The translations under genes were made by a program, and so were the position numbers. A stretch of 51,724 bases of DNA from an uncultured Veillonella sp. GTDB lineage: Bacteria; Bacillota; Negativicutes; Veillonellales; Veillonellaceae. The notes beneath the pieces were generated by a model. That model was not told the DNA's origin. It worked only from the letters and a program-made list of their open reading frames with translations, and searched no databases. Of this stretch, positions 45,000-51,724 are shown piece after piece. The stretch's first letter is position 1. The number at the start of each line of letters is the position of its first letter. Where the stretch lies: NCBI RefSeq assembly GCF_938010505.1, contig NZ_CALLVP010000144.1:1-51724 (forward strand). Reading direction: 5' to 3'.

Positions 45000-45479
45000 A
45001 TGTTTAAACCAGTTCGTAAAAAGATAAATGAAATAGACCATAGTACTGCAGAAGCTTTATTACAATCTAATCGTCGAGGTATTTTAGCCATGAACGGCGA
45101 TAATGGTTACCCTTATGCTATTCCTATTAATTATTTTTATGATTGCGATAAGAAGAAAATTTATTTTCATGGAGCTAAAGCTGGTCATAAAGTAGATGCA
45201 TTGAAAACTTCAGATAAGGTATGTTTTACCGTATATGGTAATGAGCGTATTGATAAATCTGAACCATGGGCGCCGTATGTACAAAGTGTAGTCGTATTTG
45301 GAAGATGTCGTTTGCTAGAGACAGGCCCAGAATCAATAGATCGATTAAAAGAATTTGCTATGAAGTATTATCCTGATGAATCGTTAGCTGATGAACAAAT
45401 TGCTCGTAATGGGAGAGCAACACAAATGTTTGAAATTACCATTGAACACATGAGTGGTAAACAAGTACAAGAGAAATAA
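45000..45479 (+). CDS. Pyridoxamine 5'-phosphate oxidase-like flavin-binding protein, NimA type
   Basis: The 159-residue split-barrel protein matches the NimA/PNPOx-like family: an N-terminal segment ending RRGILAMNGDNGYPYAIPINYFYD, then IYFHGAKAGHKVDALK with the His implicated in NimA function, and VCFTVYG, SVVVFGRC. The family binds FMN or heme and includes nitroimidazole-resistance reductases, but most members have unknown physiological substrates. AGGAGATATAT precedes the ATG. Better base composition than its upstream neighbour suggests it belongs to the host backbone rather than to the AT-rich island. Confidence 0.85.
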   Translation: MFKPVRKKINEIDHSTAEALLQSNRRGILAMNGDNGYPYAIPINYFYDCDKKKIYFHGAKAGHKVDALKTSDKVCFTVYGNERIDKSEPWAPYVQSVVVFGRCRLLETGPESIDRLKEFAMKYYPDESLADEQIARNGRATQMFEITIEHMSGKQVQEK

Positions 45480-45485
45480 TAGATT

Positions 45486-45550
45486 AGCCCTTCGCTATGC
45501 GAAGGGCTTTTACTATACACTCATACTTATAAATGTAATATAATGTAATT
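45486..45550 (+). repeat. Repeated spacer module, copy 2, with terminator
   Basis: AGCCCTTCGC (45486-45495) pairs with GCGAAGGGCT (45499-45508), followed by TTT and by the same TACTATACACTCATACTTATAAAT(G/A)TAATATAAT block as copy 1 (given here as a pattern over 45511-45545). It separates the NimA-like gene from the ankyrin gene and probably supplies the terminator of the first and promoter elements of the second. Confidence 0.82.
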
Positions 45551-45591
45551 AGTGATAATCATTTTAAAAATATAGTTCATGGGAGAGCGAC

Positions 45592-46653
45592 ATGATACAG
45601 TTAAAAGATTTAGGTACATTTGAATCAGTGCCTCATATCGTAACAGATATTGTAACAGGAAATATTAGGGCTTTAGAAAATGCATTAACCAATGGTTGGG
45701 ATATTAATGAGCCTATAGAAATTGGGGAATATAGTGAGCATATACCCTTAGAATTAGCTTTAGTTATGTGTTGTTTACCAAGTATTCAATGGTTAGTAGA
45801 GCATGGCGCTGATCTTAATGATGAAGAAAATCCAAGTTTCTTATTAGCTGTACGGTATGGTAATAAAGAGATTATAGACTATGTTGTGGCTCATGGTGCC
45901 AATGTTCATGCTTTGAACCGCGTGAAAGTAGATGCTTTTCAAGCTGCCTTATATGGCAAGAAATATGAGAACCTACAAATCATTCATGACTTAGGTCATA
46001 GTGTGCAGAAATATGGCGGTAAAGCTTTCAGAAATATTATTACAGATAGAAATTATGAGATTCTAGATTTCTTTATTCATAATGGTGTAGATATTAATTA
46101 CAATAAGCCTGATTCTGTATATCCCTTTAAGCCAACCCCATTGTGTGTAGCAGCTCGTTATGTGGATTTACAGATGTGCAAATATTTGGTAGAACATGGT
46201 GCTGACGTGACCATCACAGAAAAGGATGGTATGCGTCCCTATAGCATTGCCATTGAAAAGGGCGATATGGAAATGGCAGAGTATTTTAAATCTTTAGAGC
46301 CTGCTGAGTTCCATGATATACAGAATAAGATGGATCAGTTAAAGCCCTTTAAATTACCAAAAGCATTAGTGAATTTTTTAGAGGGCGAACATCTTTACTT
46401 TGAATTGCCAGACTCCGATTTTATATCTATAGAGTTCTTCCCACTTATTGATACGATTCCATTTAAATTAGGTCGCCGTAATCTATTGCGTTTATCTAAA
46501 GAACTAGGCGAGTATAATGAGTGGCAAATTGTATGGGACCCTAAAACTAAAAAGATTTCTTGTTATGATATAGAACATCAAGAGTTACGAGAACTTTGTA
46601 AATTTGATGAATTTATGGCGGATATGTCAGGTCAATTAGAAACCTTATTTTAA
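45592..46653 (+). CDS. Ankyrin-repeat protein, probable immunity protein
   Basis: The 353-residue protein has several ankyrin repeats (about 10-235), recognisable by WLVEHGADLN, YVVAHGANVHA, FFIHNGVDIN and YLVEHGADVTITEKDG. The C-terminal domain (about 255-353) is alpha/beta with WQIVWDPKTKKISCYDIEHQEL and may be a SUKH-like or other immunity fold. No signal peptide is present. Ankyrin proteins of this type are common in bacterial polyimmunity loci, next to SUKH proteins, as here. GGGAGAG precedes the ATG. The toxin it might neutralise is unknown. Confidence 0.78.
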   Translation: MIQLKDLGTFESVPHIVTDIVTGNIRALENALTNGWDINEPIEIGEYSEHIPLELALVMCCLPSIQWLVEHGADLNDEENPSFLLAVRYGNKEIIDYVVAHGANVHALNRVKVDAFQAALYGKKYENLQIIHDLGHSVQKYGGKAFRNIITDRNYEILDFFIHNGVDINYNKPDSVYPFKPTPLCVAARYVDLQMCKYLVEHGADVTITEKDGMRPYSIAIEKGDMEMAEYFKSLEPAEFHDIQNKMDQLKPFKLPKALVNFLEGEHLYFELPDSDFISIEFFPLIDTIPFKLGRRNLLRLSKELGEYNEWQIVWDPKTKKISCYDIEHQELRELCKFDEFMADMSGQLETLF

Positions 46654-46681
46654 TGTATATCGTAAAGGAGAGGCAATACAT

Positions 46682-47101
46682 ATGACAGATACATTTGAGA
46701 AAACATATACGGATTGGTCCATTGATGTAGGTACTTATAAATATGAAGGTATTACATTGAATGAAGTTGAGCAAAATCTCTATGCTATTACGGATCAAGA
46801 GCAAGATTTTGTGATTGTATCCCCATCAAATGCAATCTCAATAGATAAGAAACAGTATAACTTTGTACAAGTTTGTTGTGATGAAAATACCGATTTATTA
46901 CATATAGAGCTTAGTGTAACTAATGATGGCGACCAGGGCGCTATCCTATATGGTAAGAATGAGCTGGGCCCTCAAGAGGTATTACAGATAATAGAAGATT
47001 TCATTGTACATCATAAGGTTCCAGCATTAGATAGTTGGGAAATCGTGTTAGATTTAAGACCTAAGATGGAAAGCTATATAAAGGATTCTGAAAATGACTA
47101 A
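46682..47101 (+). CDS. Hypothetical protein of the immunity-like array
   Basis: The 139-residue acidic cytosolic protein is preceded by AAAGGAGAGG. Predicted beta-rich N-terminal part (SIDVGTYKYEGITLNEVEQNLYAI, read at 46715-46790) and a helical C-terminus. I do not recognise its family. Size, acidity and position between an ankyrin protein and gene remnants suggest an immunity protein. Its last codons overlap the ATG of the 32-codon remnant downstream. Confidence 0.65.
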   Translation: MTDTFEKTYTDWSIDVGTYKYEGITLNEVEQNLYAITDQEQDFVIVSPSNAISIDKKQYNFVQVCCDENTDLLHIELSVTNDGDQGAILYGKNELGPQEVLQIIEDFIVHHKVPALDSWEIVLDLRPKMESYIKDSEND

Positions 47102-47192
47102 TCATGTAATCTTTGATGATATGCACATTTTTTTCTTTACATTTTGGGATGATGAATTCAAAGATTTACATTACTTTGCCATAGATGGATAA
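47094..47192 (+). pseudogene. Remnant of a 48914-type gene (C-terminal 32 codons)
   Basis: A 32-codon frame, starting with an ATG that overlaps the preceding stop region, encodes FDDMHIFFFTFWDDEFKDLH followed by YFAIDG and TAA. The complete gene at 48914 ends FDYTHIFCFEFWDDEFEDLN followed by YFAIDG. At least 24 of the last 27 residues are the same or similar, so this is a truncated duplicate whose N-terminal three quarters are lost. It may still be translated by coupling, but it is probably non-functional. Confidence 0.85.
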
Positions 47193-47240
47193 TATATTCT
47201 CTAATGATTTAGTTACTACCAATAGCGTGCGGAGTCTATT

Positions 47241-47711
47241 ATGTTATATACACCGAATAACCTTTTGTATAAGTATATTCGCTATCGATTTAGACGGATT
47301 CAGATAGAATGTAATATGGTATACGATGTAACACCAGAGGAAGAAGATGAGATTTGCCGTAATCTGTTAAAAAAGAGAGCGAAGATATTGATTCCTGTTG
47401 GCATAGTATATGGTTTGATATTTGCCCTTACTTTCACTTGGCTATTAGGCACAAGTGAGGAATTGAACCCATTAATGCAATGGGAAGTAAGAGTTATTGA
47501 CTATGTTATACCATTTTTAAATACCATTGATTTTAAGTGGTATGCGTATTCACTGAATTTATTGTGGGCAGCCCTTATATTGGCCCCTGTCGGGATTATT
47601 AACGTATCTCCTTATATCATTTTTTCCTATATTGTTGATACCATTTTGATACGACGCAGGGTAAAAGCTTTAATTAAAGAATATGCCTCTGATGAGAAAT
47701 CATTGGGTTAA
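47241..47711 (+). CDS. Small membrane protein of unknown function
   Basis: The 156-residue protein has two clear hydrophobic helices, about residues 50-69 (IPVGIVYGLIFALTFTWLLG) and about 106-133 (LNLLWAALILAPVGIINVSP and following), preceded by a basic, positively charged N-terminus and an acidic EEEDE stretch. GGAG at 47231-47234 precedes the ATG. No family recognised. In an immunity array it may protect against a membrane-active or cell-envelope toxin, but this is speculation. Confidence 0.68.
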   Translation: MLYTPNNLLYKYIRYRFRRIQIECNMVYDVTPEEEDEICRNLLKKRAKILIPVGIVYGLIFALTFTWLLGTSEELNPLMQWEVRVIDYVIPFLNTIDFKWYAYSLNLLWAALILAPVGIINVSPYIIFSYIVDTILIRRRVKALIKEYASDEKSLG

Positions 47712-47739
47712 ATAATCTATGTAACTAGGAGCGTGTATT

Positions 47740-48735
47740 ATGAGTAATCTAAAAGACTTTGATTGGACCGGATTTTGGAATGATGTTGATTATGCATTTG
47801 AATCTTATATAGGTAAACCTGTTACAGATAAGGATATTAAGGATGCTGAAGCTGAGCTAGGCTATACATTACCTGCAGCATATATTGAATTACTTAAGAA
47901 TCATAATGGCGGTGTATTGAATAAGAACTGTTTTATTAATAATGAGGGCGATTGTGTATATGTAACAGGCATATATGGTATTGATAGAGATAAAAAGAAT
48001 TCTATCTTTGGCCAATTCGGCAACGAGTTTTGGATTTCGAAATGGAAATACCCTCCTATCGGTATCGTTGTAGCCGATACAATTTCCGGCGGTCACGACA
48101 TGATTTTCCTCGATTATCGTGAGTGCGGTCCTACCGGTGAGCCTAAGGTAGTACGTGTTGACCAAGAAGGTGATTACTCAATCACTCTGTTAGCAGATAA
48201 CTTTGGTGACTTTATTAAGAACTTATATATCAGTATAGAAGAGATTACGGATGAAGAGTTTCAATCTTTAAGTGATGCGGAAAAGGTTAAGCTCCTTAAT
48301 GAACAAGAGGACCTAGATGTTGATCGTGCTATGGAGCTGTTAACTAACATCGGTATCGACAATTTGTCGCCTATATTGCTAAGCACCTTAGGACGTATGT
48401 ATAACAATAATGGCCGACCAGAAGAGACTATTGAGTTATTTAATCGTATAGATGAGGCACATCGTGATTGGTCTTGGTATTATCGGTGTGGCTATGCTCA
48501 TGCGTCTTTAGCATGTGGTGAAAGCTACGAATCTGAACATGTACAGAAAGCTTTACAGTTAATAGAGACGGCCATGAAAATGACAAAAGAAGACCACTTA
48601 GATAAACAACTTGGTTGGTGTTGTGAAGTTGTAAAATATCTATTAACTCAAATTAAGCCAAAAGAGTACAAGGCGGATTATCCTGTAATATTTGAAACCA
48701 TTGAAAATTTCTACGATAAGAAAAATAGTAAATAA
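47740..48735 (+). CDS. SUKH (SMI1/KNR4) domain protein with C-terminal TPR-like module
   Basis: The 331-residue protein has an N-terminal SUKH-1 domain (about 1-165; typical DKDIKDAEAELGYTLPAAYI, ELLKNHNGG, SGGHDMIFLDYR). SUKH proteins are common immunity proteins against polymorphic toxins. Residues about 175-331 form a helical TPR-like module (GIDNLSPILLSTLGRMYNNN, RPEETIELFNRID, WYYRCGYAHAS). The same module is the N-terminus of the protein at 50116, and a decayed copy lies at 49292-49410. AGGAGC precedes the ATG. A terminator follows. Confidence 0.88.
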   Translation: MSNLKDFDWTGFWNDVDYAFESYIGKPVTDKDIKDAEAELGYTLPAAYIELLKNHNGGVLNKNCFINNEGDCVYVTGIYGIDRDKKNSIFGQFGNEFWISKWKYPPIGIVVADTISGGHDMIFLDYRECGPTGEPKVVRVDQEGDYSITLLADNFGDFIKNLYISIEEITDEEFQSLSDAEKVKLLNEQEDLDVDRAMELLTNIGIDNLSPILLSTLGRMYNNNGRPEETIELFNRIDEAHRDWSWYYRCGYAHASLACGESYESEHVQKALQLIETAMKMTKEDHLDKQLGWCCEVVKYLLTQIKPKEYKADYPVIFETIENFYDKKNSK

Positions 48736-48756
48736 TTAATAGAGACATAATAGATT

Positions 48757-48790
48757 AGCCCTTCGCTTATGCGAGGGGCTTTTACTATAC
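48757..48790 (+). terminator. Spacer module copy 3 (terminator)
   Basis: AGCCCTTCGC (48757-48766) pairs with GCGAGGGGCT (48771-48780) with one G-T pair, followed by TTTTACTATAC. The sequence ATAATAGATTAGCCCTTCGC is shared with copy 2. The TATAAT-rich block of copies 1 and 2 is missing. Confidence 0.85.
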
Positions 48791-48913
48791 CCTTAGAAAG
48801 TAAATACTTTTGTGCTTTGGGCTACGTTATTTTATATAGCCTACGTGTAAAATATTGAGAAAGTATTTTAGTGATTTTGAAATCAAAGCATTGTAAAGAG
48901 AGAGAGGATGCCT

Positions 48914-49279
48914 ATGATAGAAAATGAACTCATATATGTTGAGAAATATTGTGAATATAGACTTCGTTATGAAGGCATAGAATTTTGTTGGGATGAGAAA
49001 CCATCGGGTGATTATTTAGATACTGTAAAAGTCCTGGCCCAAAATTATCATAAAAATATTGATAAAATTGCAGCTTTCATGGTTGAAGATATTCGAGAAA
49101 TGTATGATGAATCTATTACTATAGATGATGTGAAAGAACGTATAGGTGTCCCTAAGATTGAACCAGAGCAGGGTACTGTAACCTATTGTGAACAAACCTT
49201 TGATTATACTCATATATTTTGCTTTGAATTTTGGGACGACGAGTTTGAAGATTTAAATTACTTTGCTATTGATGGCTGA
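48914..49279 (+). CDS. DUF2262-like immunity-array protein
   Basis: The 121-residue product starts at ATG 48914, six bases after GAGAGAGG; ATG 48908 is too close to that site. The acidic protein ends with a pattern also seen in DUF2262-type proteins: IGVPKIEPEQGTVTYCEQTF, then HIFCFEFWDDEFEDLNYFAIDG read at 49211-49276. The family link is low confidence. A truncated duplicate of its C-terminus lies at 47094-47192, showing that this gene type has been copied inside the array. Likely an immunity protein by context. Confidence 0.7.
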   Translation: MIENELIYVEKYCEYRLRYEGIEFCWDEKPSGDYLDTVKVLAQNYHKNIDKIAAFMVEDIREMYDESITIDDVKERIGVPKIEPEQGTVTYCEQTFDYTHIFCFEFWDDEFEDLNYFAIDG

Positions 49280-49291
49280 TATATTGGCATC

Positions 49292-49399
49292 AAAATGGCA
49301 AAAGAGCTACTTTAGATACATAGATTAGTTTAGTGTTGTGAAGTAGTAGAGTATGTATTAACCTCTATTAGTTCAAAGGATTATAAGGAGGATTATCCT
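49292..49399 (+). pseudogene. Decayed TPR-like module upstream of, and in frame with, the next gene
   Basis: This stretch aligns almost without gaps to 48577-48680 in the SUKH-TPR gene. After a one-base deletion early on and a TGG-to-TAG stop at 49331-49333, the frame reads CCEVVEYVLTSISSKDYKED, against CCEVVKYLLTQIKPKEYKAD in the intact module. The frame continues directly into the ATG at 49400. The ribosome site AAGGAGG of the next gene corresponds to AAGGCGG in the intact module. Confidence 0.88.
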
Positions 49400-49978
49400 A
49401 TGATTTTTAATGCCATAAAAAAACTGTTTAACAAGGATGAGAATACTGAGCAGATTGAATATCTCGGTACTGATAAAGATGGTAATAAAATATATGAAGG
49501 TTACTATCATGAGTTTAAGGGAATTCCTTGGGTTTTCAATAAAACTACCTATACTAGAGAAGAATTCGATAAGGCATTTTATGAATGCTTAGAAGAGCAT
49601 AATATTAATCCTGATACATTACCGCCATTAGTAGAGCCTGAAATTCTTGTAAGCTATGAAGCTTGGATTGAAAGTAAAAGTCAGCTTCACCCTAATGAAT
49701 ACTTATACGAAGACGATGAATTAGAAGAATACGATAAAGAAGACGGCATGTGGCAAGTAGAAATCTATGCTCGCTTCAAAGCAGATAATGGACAGTACTT
49801 TACTACTGAAGAGATTCTTTTCAAGATACATAACGCATTGGCTAATAAAGAGCTCGGTGATCATGTATTCTTTGAAAATCTAGCCTATGATGATCATGAA
49901 TTCGATGCTGACGATGCCGATGATGTCGACGATAATGATGAAGGTACTCCTGTATTTGTTGTATGGCTTGGTAGCTAG
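49400..49978 (+). CDS. Acidic protein, relic of a TPR-module fusion
   Basis: The 192-residue protein starts at ATG 49400. Its first about 15 residues (MIFNAIKKLFNKDEN) match the end of the TPR-like module (VIFETIENFYDKKNS in the SUKH-TPR protein). This indicates that the gene was once fused to the module and now uses an internal codon as its start. The rest is an alpha/beta domain of unknown family with an Asp/Glu-rich C-terminus (DDHEFDADDADDVDDNDEG). It is probably an immunity protein by context. A terminator follows at 49980-50011. Confidence 0.72.
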   Translation: MIFNAIKKLFNKDENTEQIEYLGTDKDGNKIYEGYYHEFKGIPWVFNKTTYTREEFDKAFYECLEEHNINPDTLPPLVEPEILVSYEAWIESKSQLHPNEYLYEDDELEEYDKEDGMWQVEIYARFKADNGQYFTTEEILFKIHNALANKELGDHVFFENLAYDDHEFDADDADDVDDNDEGTPVFVVWLGS

Positions 49979-49979
49979 T

Positions 49980-50011
49980 AAATAGCTGTTTTGTTATAAG
50001 CTATTTTTTAT
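49980..50011 (+). terminator. Weak rho-independent terminator
   Basis: AATAGCT (49981-49987) pairs with AGCTATT (49999-50005) around an 11-base loop and is followed by a T run, starting right after the stop codon. Confidence 0.65.
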
Positions 50012-50053
50012 AAATATTATTTTAAAATCTGTAACTTATTGTTTTGTGTTGTT

Positions 50054-50062
50054 TGTTATAAT
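50054..50062 (+). promoter_or_regulatory. Extended -10 promoter of the TPR-DUF4375 gene
   Basis: TGTTATAAT is an extended -10 element (TGnTATAAT); no good -35 is present. It lies about 55 bases before the start codon. Confidence 0.55.
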
Positions 50063-50115
50063 TGTCTTAAGATGAGTTCATATACATATTAATGATATGA
50101 GGGGAAGTGTATTGT

Positions 50116-51138
50116 ATGTCTATGAGTGTTGAACAATTTTTATCTTTTTCTGATGCTGAACAGTTACAAACGATTAAAGACCTTAATGATATCGGTCAAG
50201 AGGATGTTATTATCGATGTATTGACGGGGGTTGGCATCGATAACTTATCTGCGCCTTTATTAGGCGAGCTTGGTAGAGCTTATAACAATAACGATAAACC
50301 AGAAGAAGCTATTAAGGTATTTAAGGCTATAGACAAAAAATATAGAGATGCAGTATGGCATTATCGCTGTGCGTACTCCTATGGATCTATAGTTTCATCT
50401 AATCGTGAAGCTTATACATCAGAGAACATGCAACAGATGTTAGCTTTAGTAGATAATGGTGTACAATTAGCTACTAAGGAAGGTCGGAATGATATAAGAG
50501 AATACTACTTTGAAGTCATGGATATGTGCCGTCTACAAATAGATTTTGAAAAGTGTGAGGTTGACTATCCTGATTTATGCTTAAACTATAGCAAGTATAT
50601 AGCAGAAAAAAAGAAGAAAAGAGAAGGTGTACCTCGTCAACGAACGATTACGGTAGAAGAAATTTTAGCTACCGATGACATGTGGACTATAAATGAGCCT
50701 GCCTATTGGACTATCAATATTTATGGTTCTTATGATGACTATTTAGAATCTGCAAAAGGCTTCACTGTAGAGCAGCGATATCTTAACGCTATATGCTGGT
50801 ATTTCGCTGAGGTTAATAATGGTGGACATCATCAGTTCTTCTATAACTCTACGGGCATTGTATGGGAGGATGCTCTTGTGGGGTTACGCCTTTTTAAGCT
50901 GGATATACTAGCAGATAATTTACAATCTGTAATCGATTACTTTGGCGGTTCTGTTCCATTTGATAGAGCTGAACGATGGACAATTTTACAAGACTGGGAG
51001 AATGAGGCTGAATTATTCGATTTCCTAGATGTAAAAGATGATGTAGTCTATGAATATGATGGCATATTTGAAGATGTATTTGTACATGAACATCCAGAGT
51101 TATTTGTATTTGATGGAGCCTATACCGTCTCAGAATAA
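50116..51138 (+). CDS. TPR-like module fused to a DUF4375-like domain
   Basis: The 340-residue product starts at ATG 50116, about 11 bases after GAGGGG; the in-frame GTG at 50107 is too close to that site. The N-terminal half (about 1-165) is the TPR-like module shared with the SUKH protein: GIDNLSAPLLGELGRAYNNN, KPEEAIKVFKAID, WHYRCAYSYGS. The C-terminal half has the DUF4375 pattern AICWYFAEVNNGGHHQFFYN followed by a helical region (WEDALVGLRLFKLDILADNL). DUF4375 proteins occur in polyimmunity loci and near toxins. The fusion and its array position make an immunity function likely. Confidence 0.85.
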   Translation: MSMSVEQFLSFSDAEQLQTIKDLNDIGQEDVIIDVLTGVGIDNLSAPLLGELGRAYNNNDKPEEAIKVFKAIDKKYRDAVWHYRCAYSYGSIVSSNREAYTSENMQQMLALVDNGVQLATKEGRNDIREYYFEVMDMCRLQIDFEKCEVDYPDLCLNYSKYIAEKKKKREGVPRQRTITVEEILATDDMWTINEPAYWTINIYGSYDDYLESAKGFTVEQRYLNAICWYFAEVNNGGHHQFFYNSTGIVWEDALVGLRLFKLDILADNLQSVIDYFGGSVPFDRAERWTILQDWENEAELFDFLDVKDDVVYEYDGIFEDVFVHEHPELFVFDGAYTVSE

Positions 51139-51216
51139 GATTGGTGTATAATTAGTACATATATAGTTGCTTTCACTATGATGTTTACTTTCACCAAATT
51201 ATATTAGAGGTATTAC

Positions 51217-51702
51217 ATGTTAGATAAACAAGGCGTATATGATTGCCTACGTGACCATCATATCGATTTTGAAATTACGGATCACGCACCGCTATTTAGT
51301 ATGGATGATAAGCCCAATGTAGAGTTGCCATATCCTGAGTGGGATGCGAAGAATTTATTCATTCGAGACCATAAACGTGAACATTATTATTTGATTACCG
51401 TTCGTGGTTCTAAGCGTGTGGATTTAAAGCAGTTCCGTAAGGATCATAAGCTTAAAAAGATTTCCTTTGGTTCCGAAGAAGAGTTATGGGATATTTTGAA
51501 GATTAAACCAGGTCACGTATCTCCATTCTGTTTGCTCCACGATGAAGACCGTAAGGTACATTATTATATTGATGCGGATTATAAAGATAATCTAATTGGT
51601 ATACATCCAAATCAAAATGATGCTACCGTATGGCTACAAGGAAAAGACTTAGTTAAATTAATTGAAGAACATGGTACAATAGTAGAATATATTACATTGT
51701 AA
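51217..51702 (+). CDS. ProX/YbaK-type aminoacyl-tRNA deacylase
   Basis: The 161-residue protein has the YbaK/ProRS-INS editing fold: HHIDFEITDHAPLFSM, KNLFIRDHKREHYYLITVRG and the GHVSPFCLLHD segment. Members hydrolyse mischarged tRNA, ProX typically Ala-tRNA(Pro). Length and motifs are complete. GAGG at 51207-51210 precedes the ATG. It looks like a normal host gene and probably marks the right edge of the immunity-like array. Confidence 0.88.
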   Translation: MLDKQGVYDCLRDHHIDFEITDHAPLFSMDDKPNVELPYPEWDAKNLFIRDHKREHYYLITVRGSKRVDLKQFRKDHKLKKISFGSEEELWDILKIKPGHVSPFCLLHDEDRKVHYYIDADYKDNLIGIHPNQNDATVWLQGKDLVKLIEEHGTIVEYITL

Positions 51703-51724
51703 TTTAGTCGAATCGGAGCATGTA

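Noticed and set aside
1..51724. tRNA, rRNA, CRISPR arrays, insertion sequences or prophage
   Set aside because: No tRNA-like fold, no regularly spaced repeats, no transposase or integrase frame and no phage structural gene were seen.

Overview
The window is a low-GC, diderm-Firmicutes-type chromosome segment, most likely Veillonella or a close relative in the Negativicutes. That assignment is inference from three things: the gene order fapR-plsX-fabH-fabK-fabD-fabG-acpP-fabF-rnc-(radical SAM)-smc-ftsY, a FabK-type enoyl reductase in place of FabI, and overall protein similarity from memory. No rRNA, tRNA, CRISPR array, insertion sequence or prophage gene was recognised.

Core part (1-31631). 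The window opens inside nrdG and continues with a ClC-type chloride channel. Two minus-strand genes follow (gamma-carbonic anhydrase, FabK-like flavin oxidoreductase), then a very short rubredoxin with its own promoter. Next come yceD-rpmF and a long fatty-acid synthesis cluster headed by the repressor FapR, with a likely FapR operator at its promoter. The cluster runs into rnc, an Elp3-like radical SAM gene, smc, ftsY and a small unknown gene, followed by uvrB, uvrA and uvrC, so all three UvrABC subunits are adjacent. A MATE exporter, two tandem TerC-family membrane proteins and an RlmCD-type 23S rRNA methyltransferase close this part.

Defence-like island (about 31632-44990). After rlmCD the DNA becomes visibly more AT-rich. 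It carries (i) a two-gene unit of a degenerate RuvC-fold-like protein and an intact Ser/Thr kinase; (ii) a four-gene type III-like restriction-modification operon: SNF2-family helicase, DUF4391-like protein, Mod and Res, in which mod is interrupted by one in-frame amber codon that is probably a TGG-to-TAG change; and (iii) three small genes: a CoiA-like zinc-finger protein, a HEPN-like candidate RNase and a PD-(D/E)xK-like nuclease candidate.

Immunity-like array (about 45000-51138). After a NimA-like flavin-binding protein comes a run of small, variable genes that looks like an orphan polymorphic-toxin immunity locus: ankyrin repeat, SUKH, DUF4375-like and unassigned proteins. A helical TPR-like module is found at the C-terminus of the SUKH protein and at the N-terminus of the DUF4375 protein. 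Its broken remains lie directly upstream of, and in frame with, a third gene. A second decayed gene tail (47094-47192) and three copies of a terminator-containing spacer support duplication and shuffling. The window ends with a ProX/YbaK-type deacylase.

The most interesting leads are the RuvC-like/kinase pair, the amber-broken type III system with its extra helicase, and the module-shuffling immunity array.
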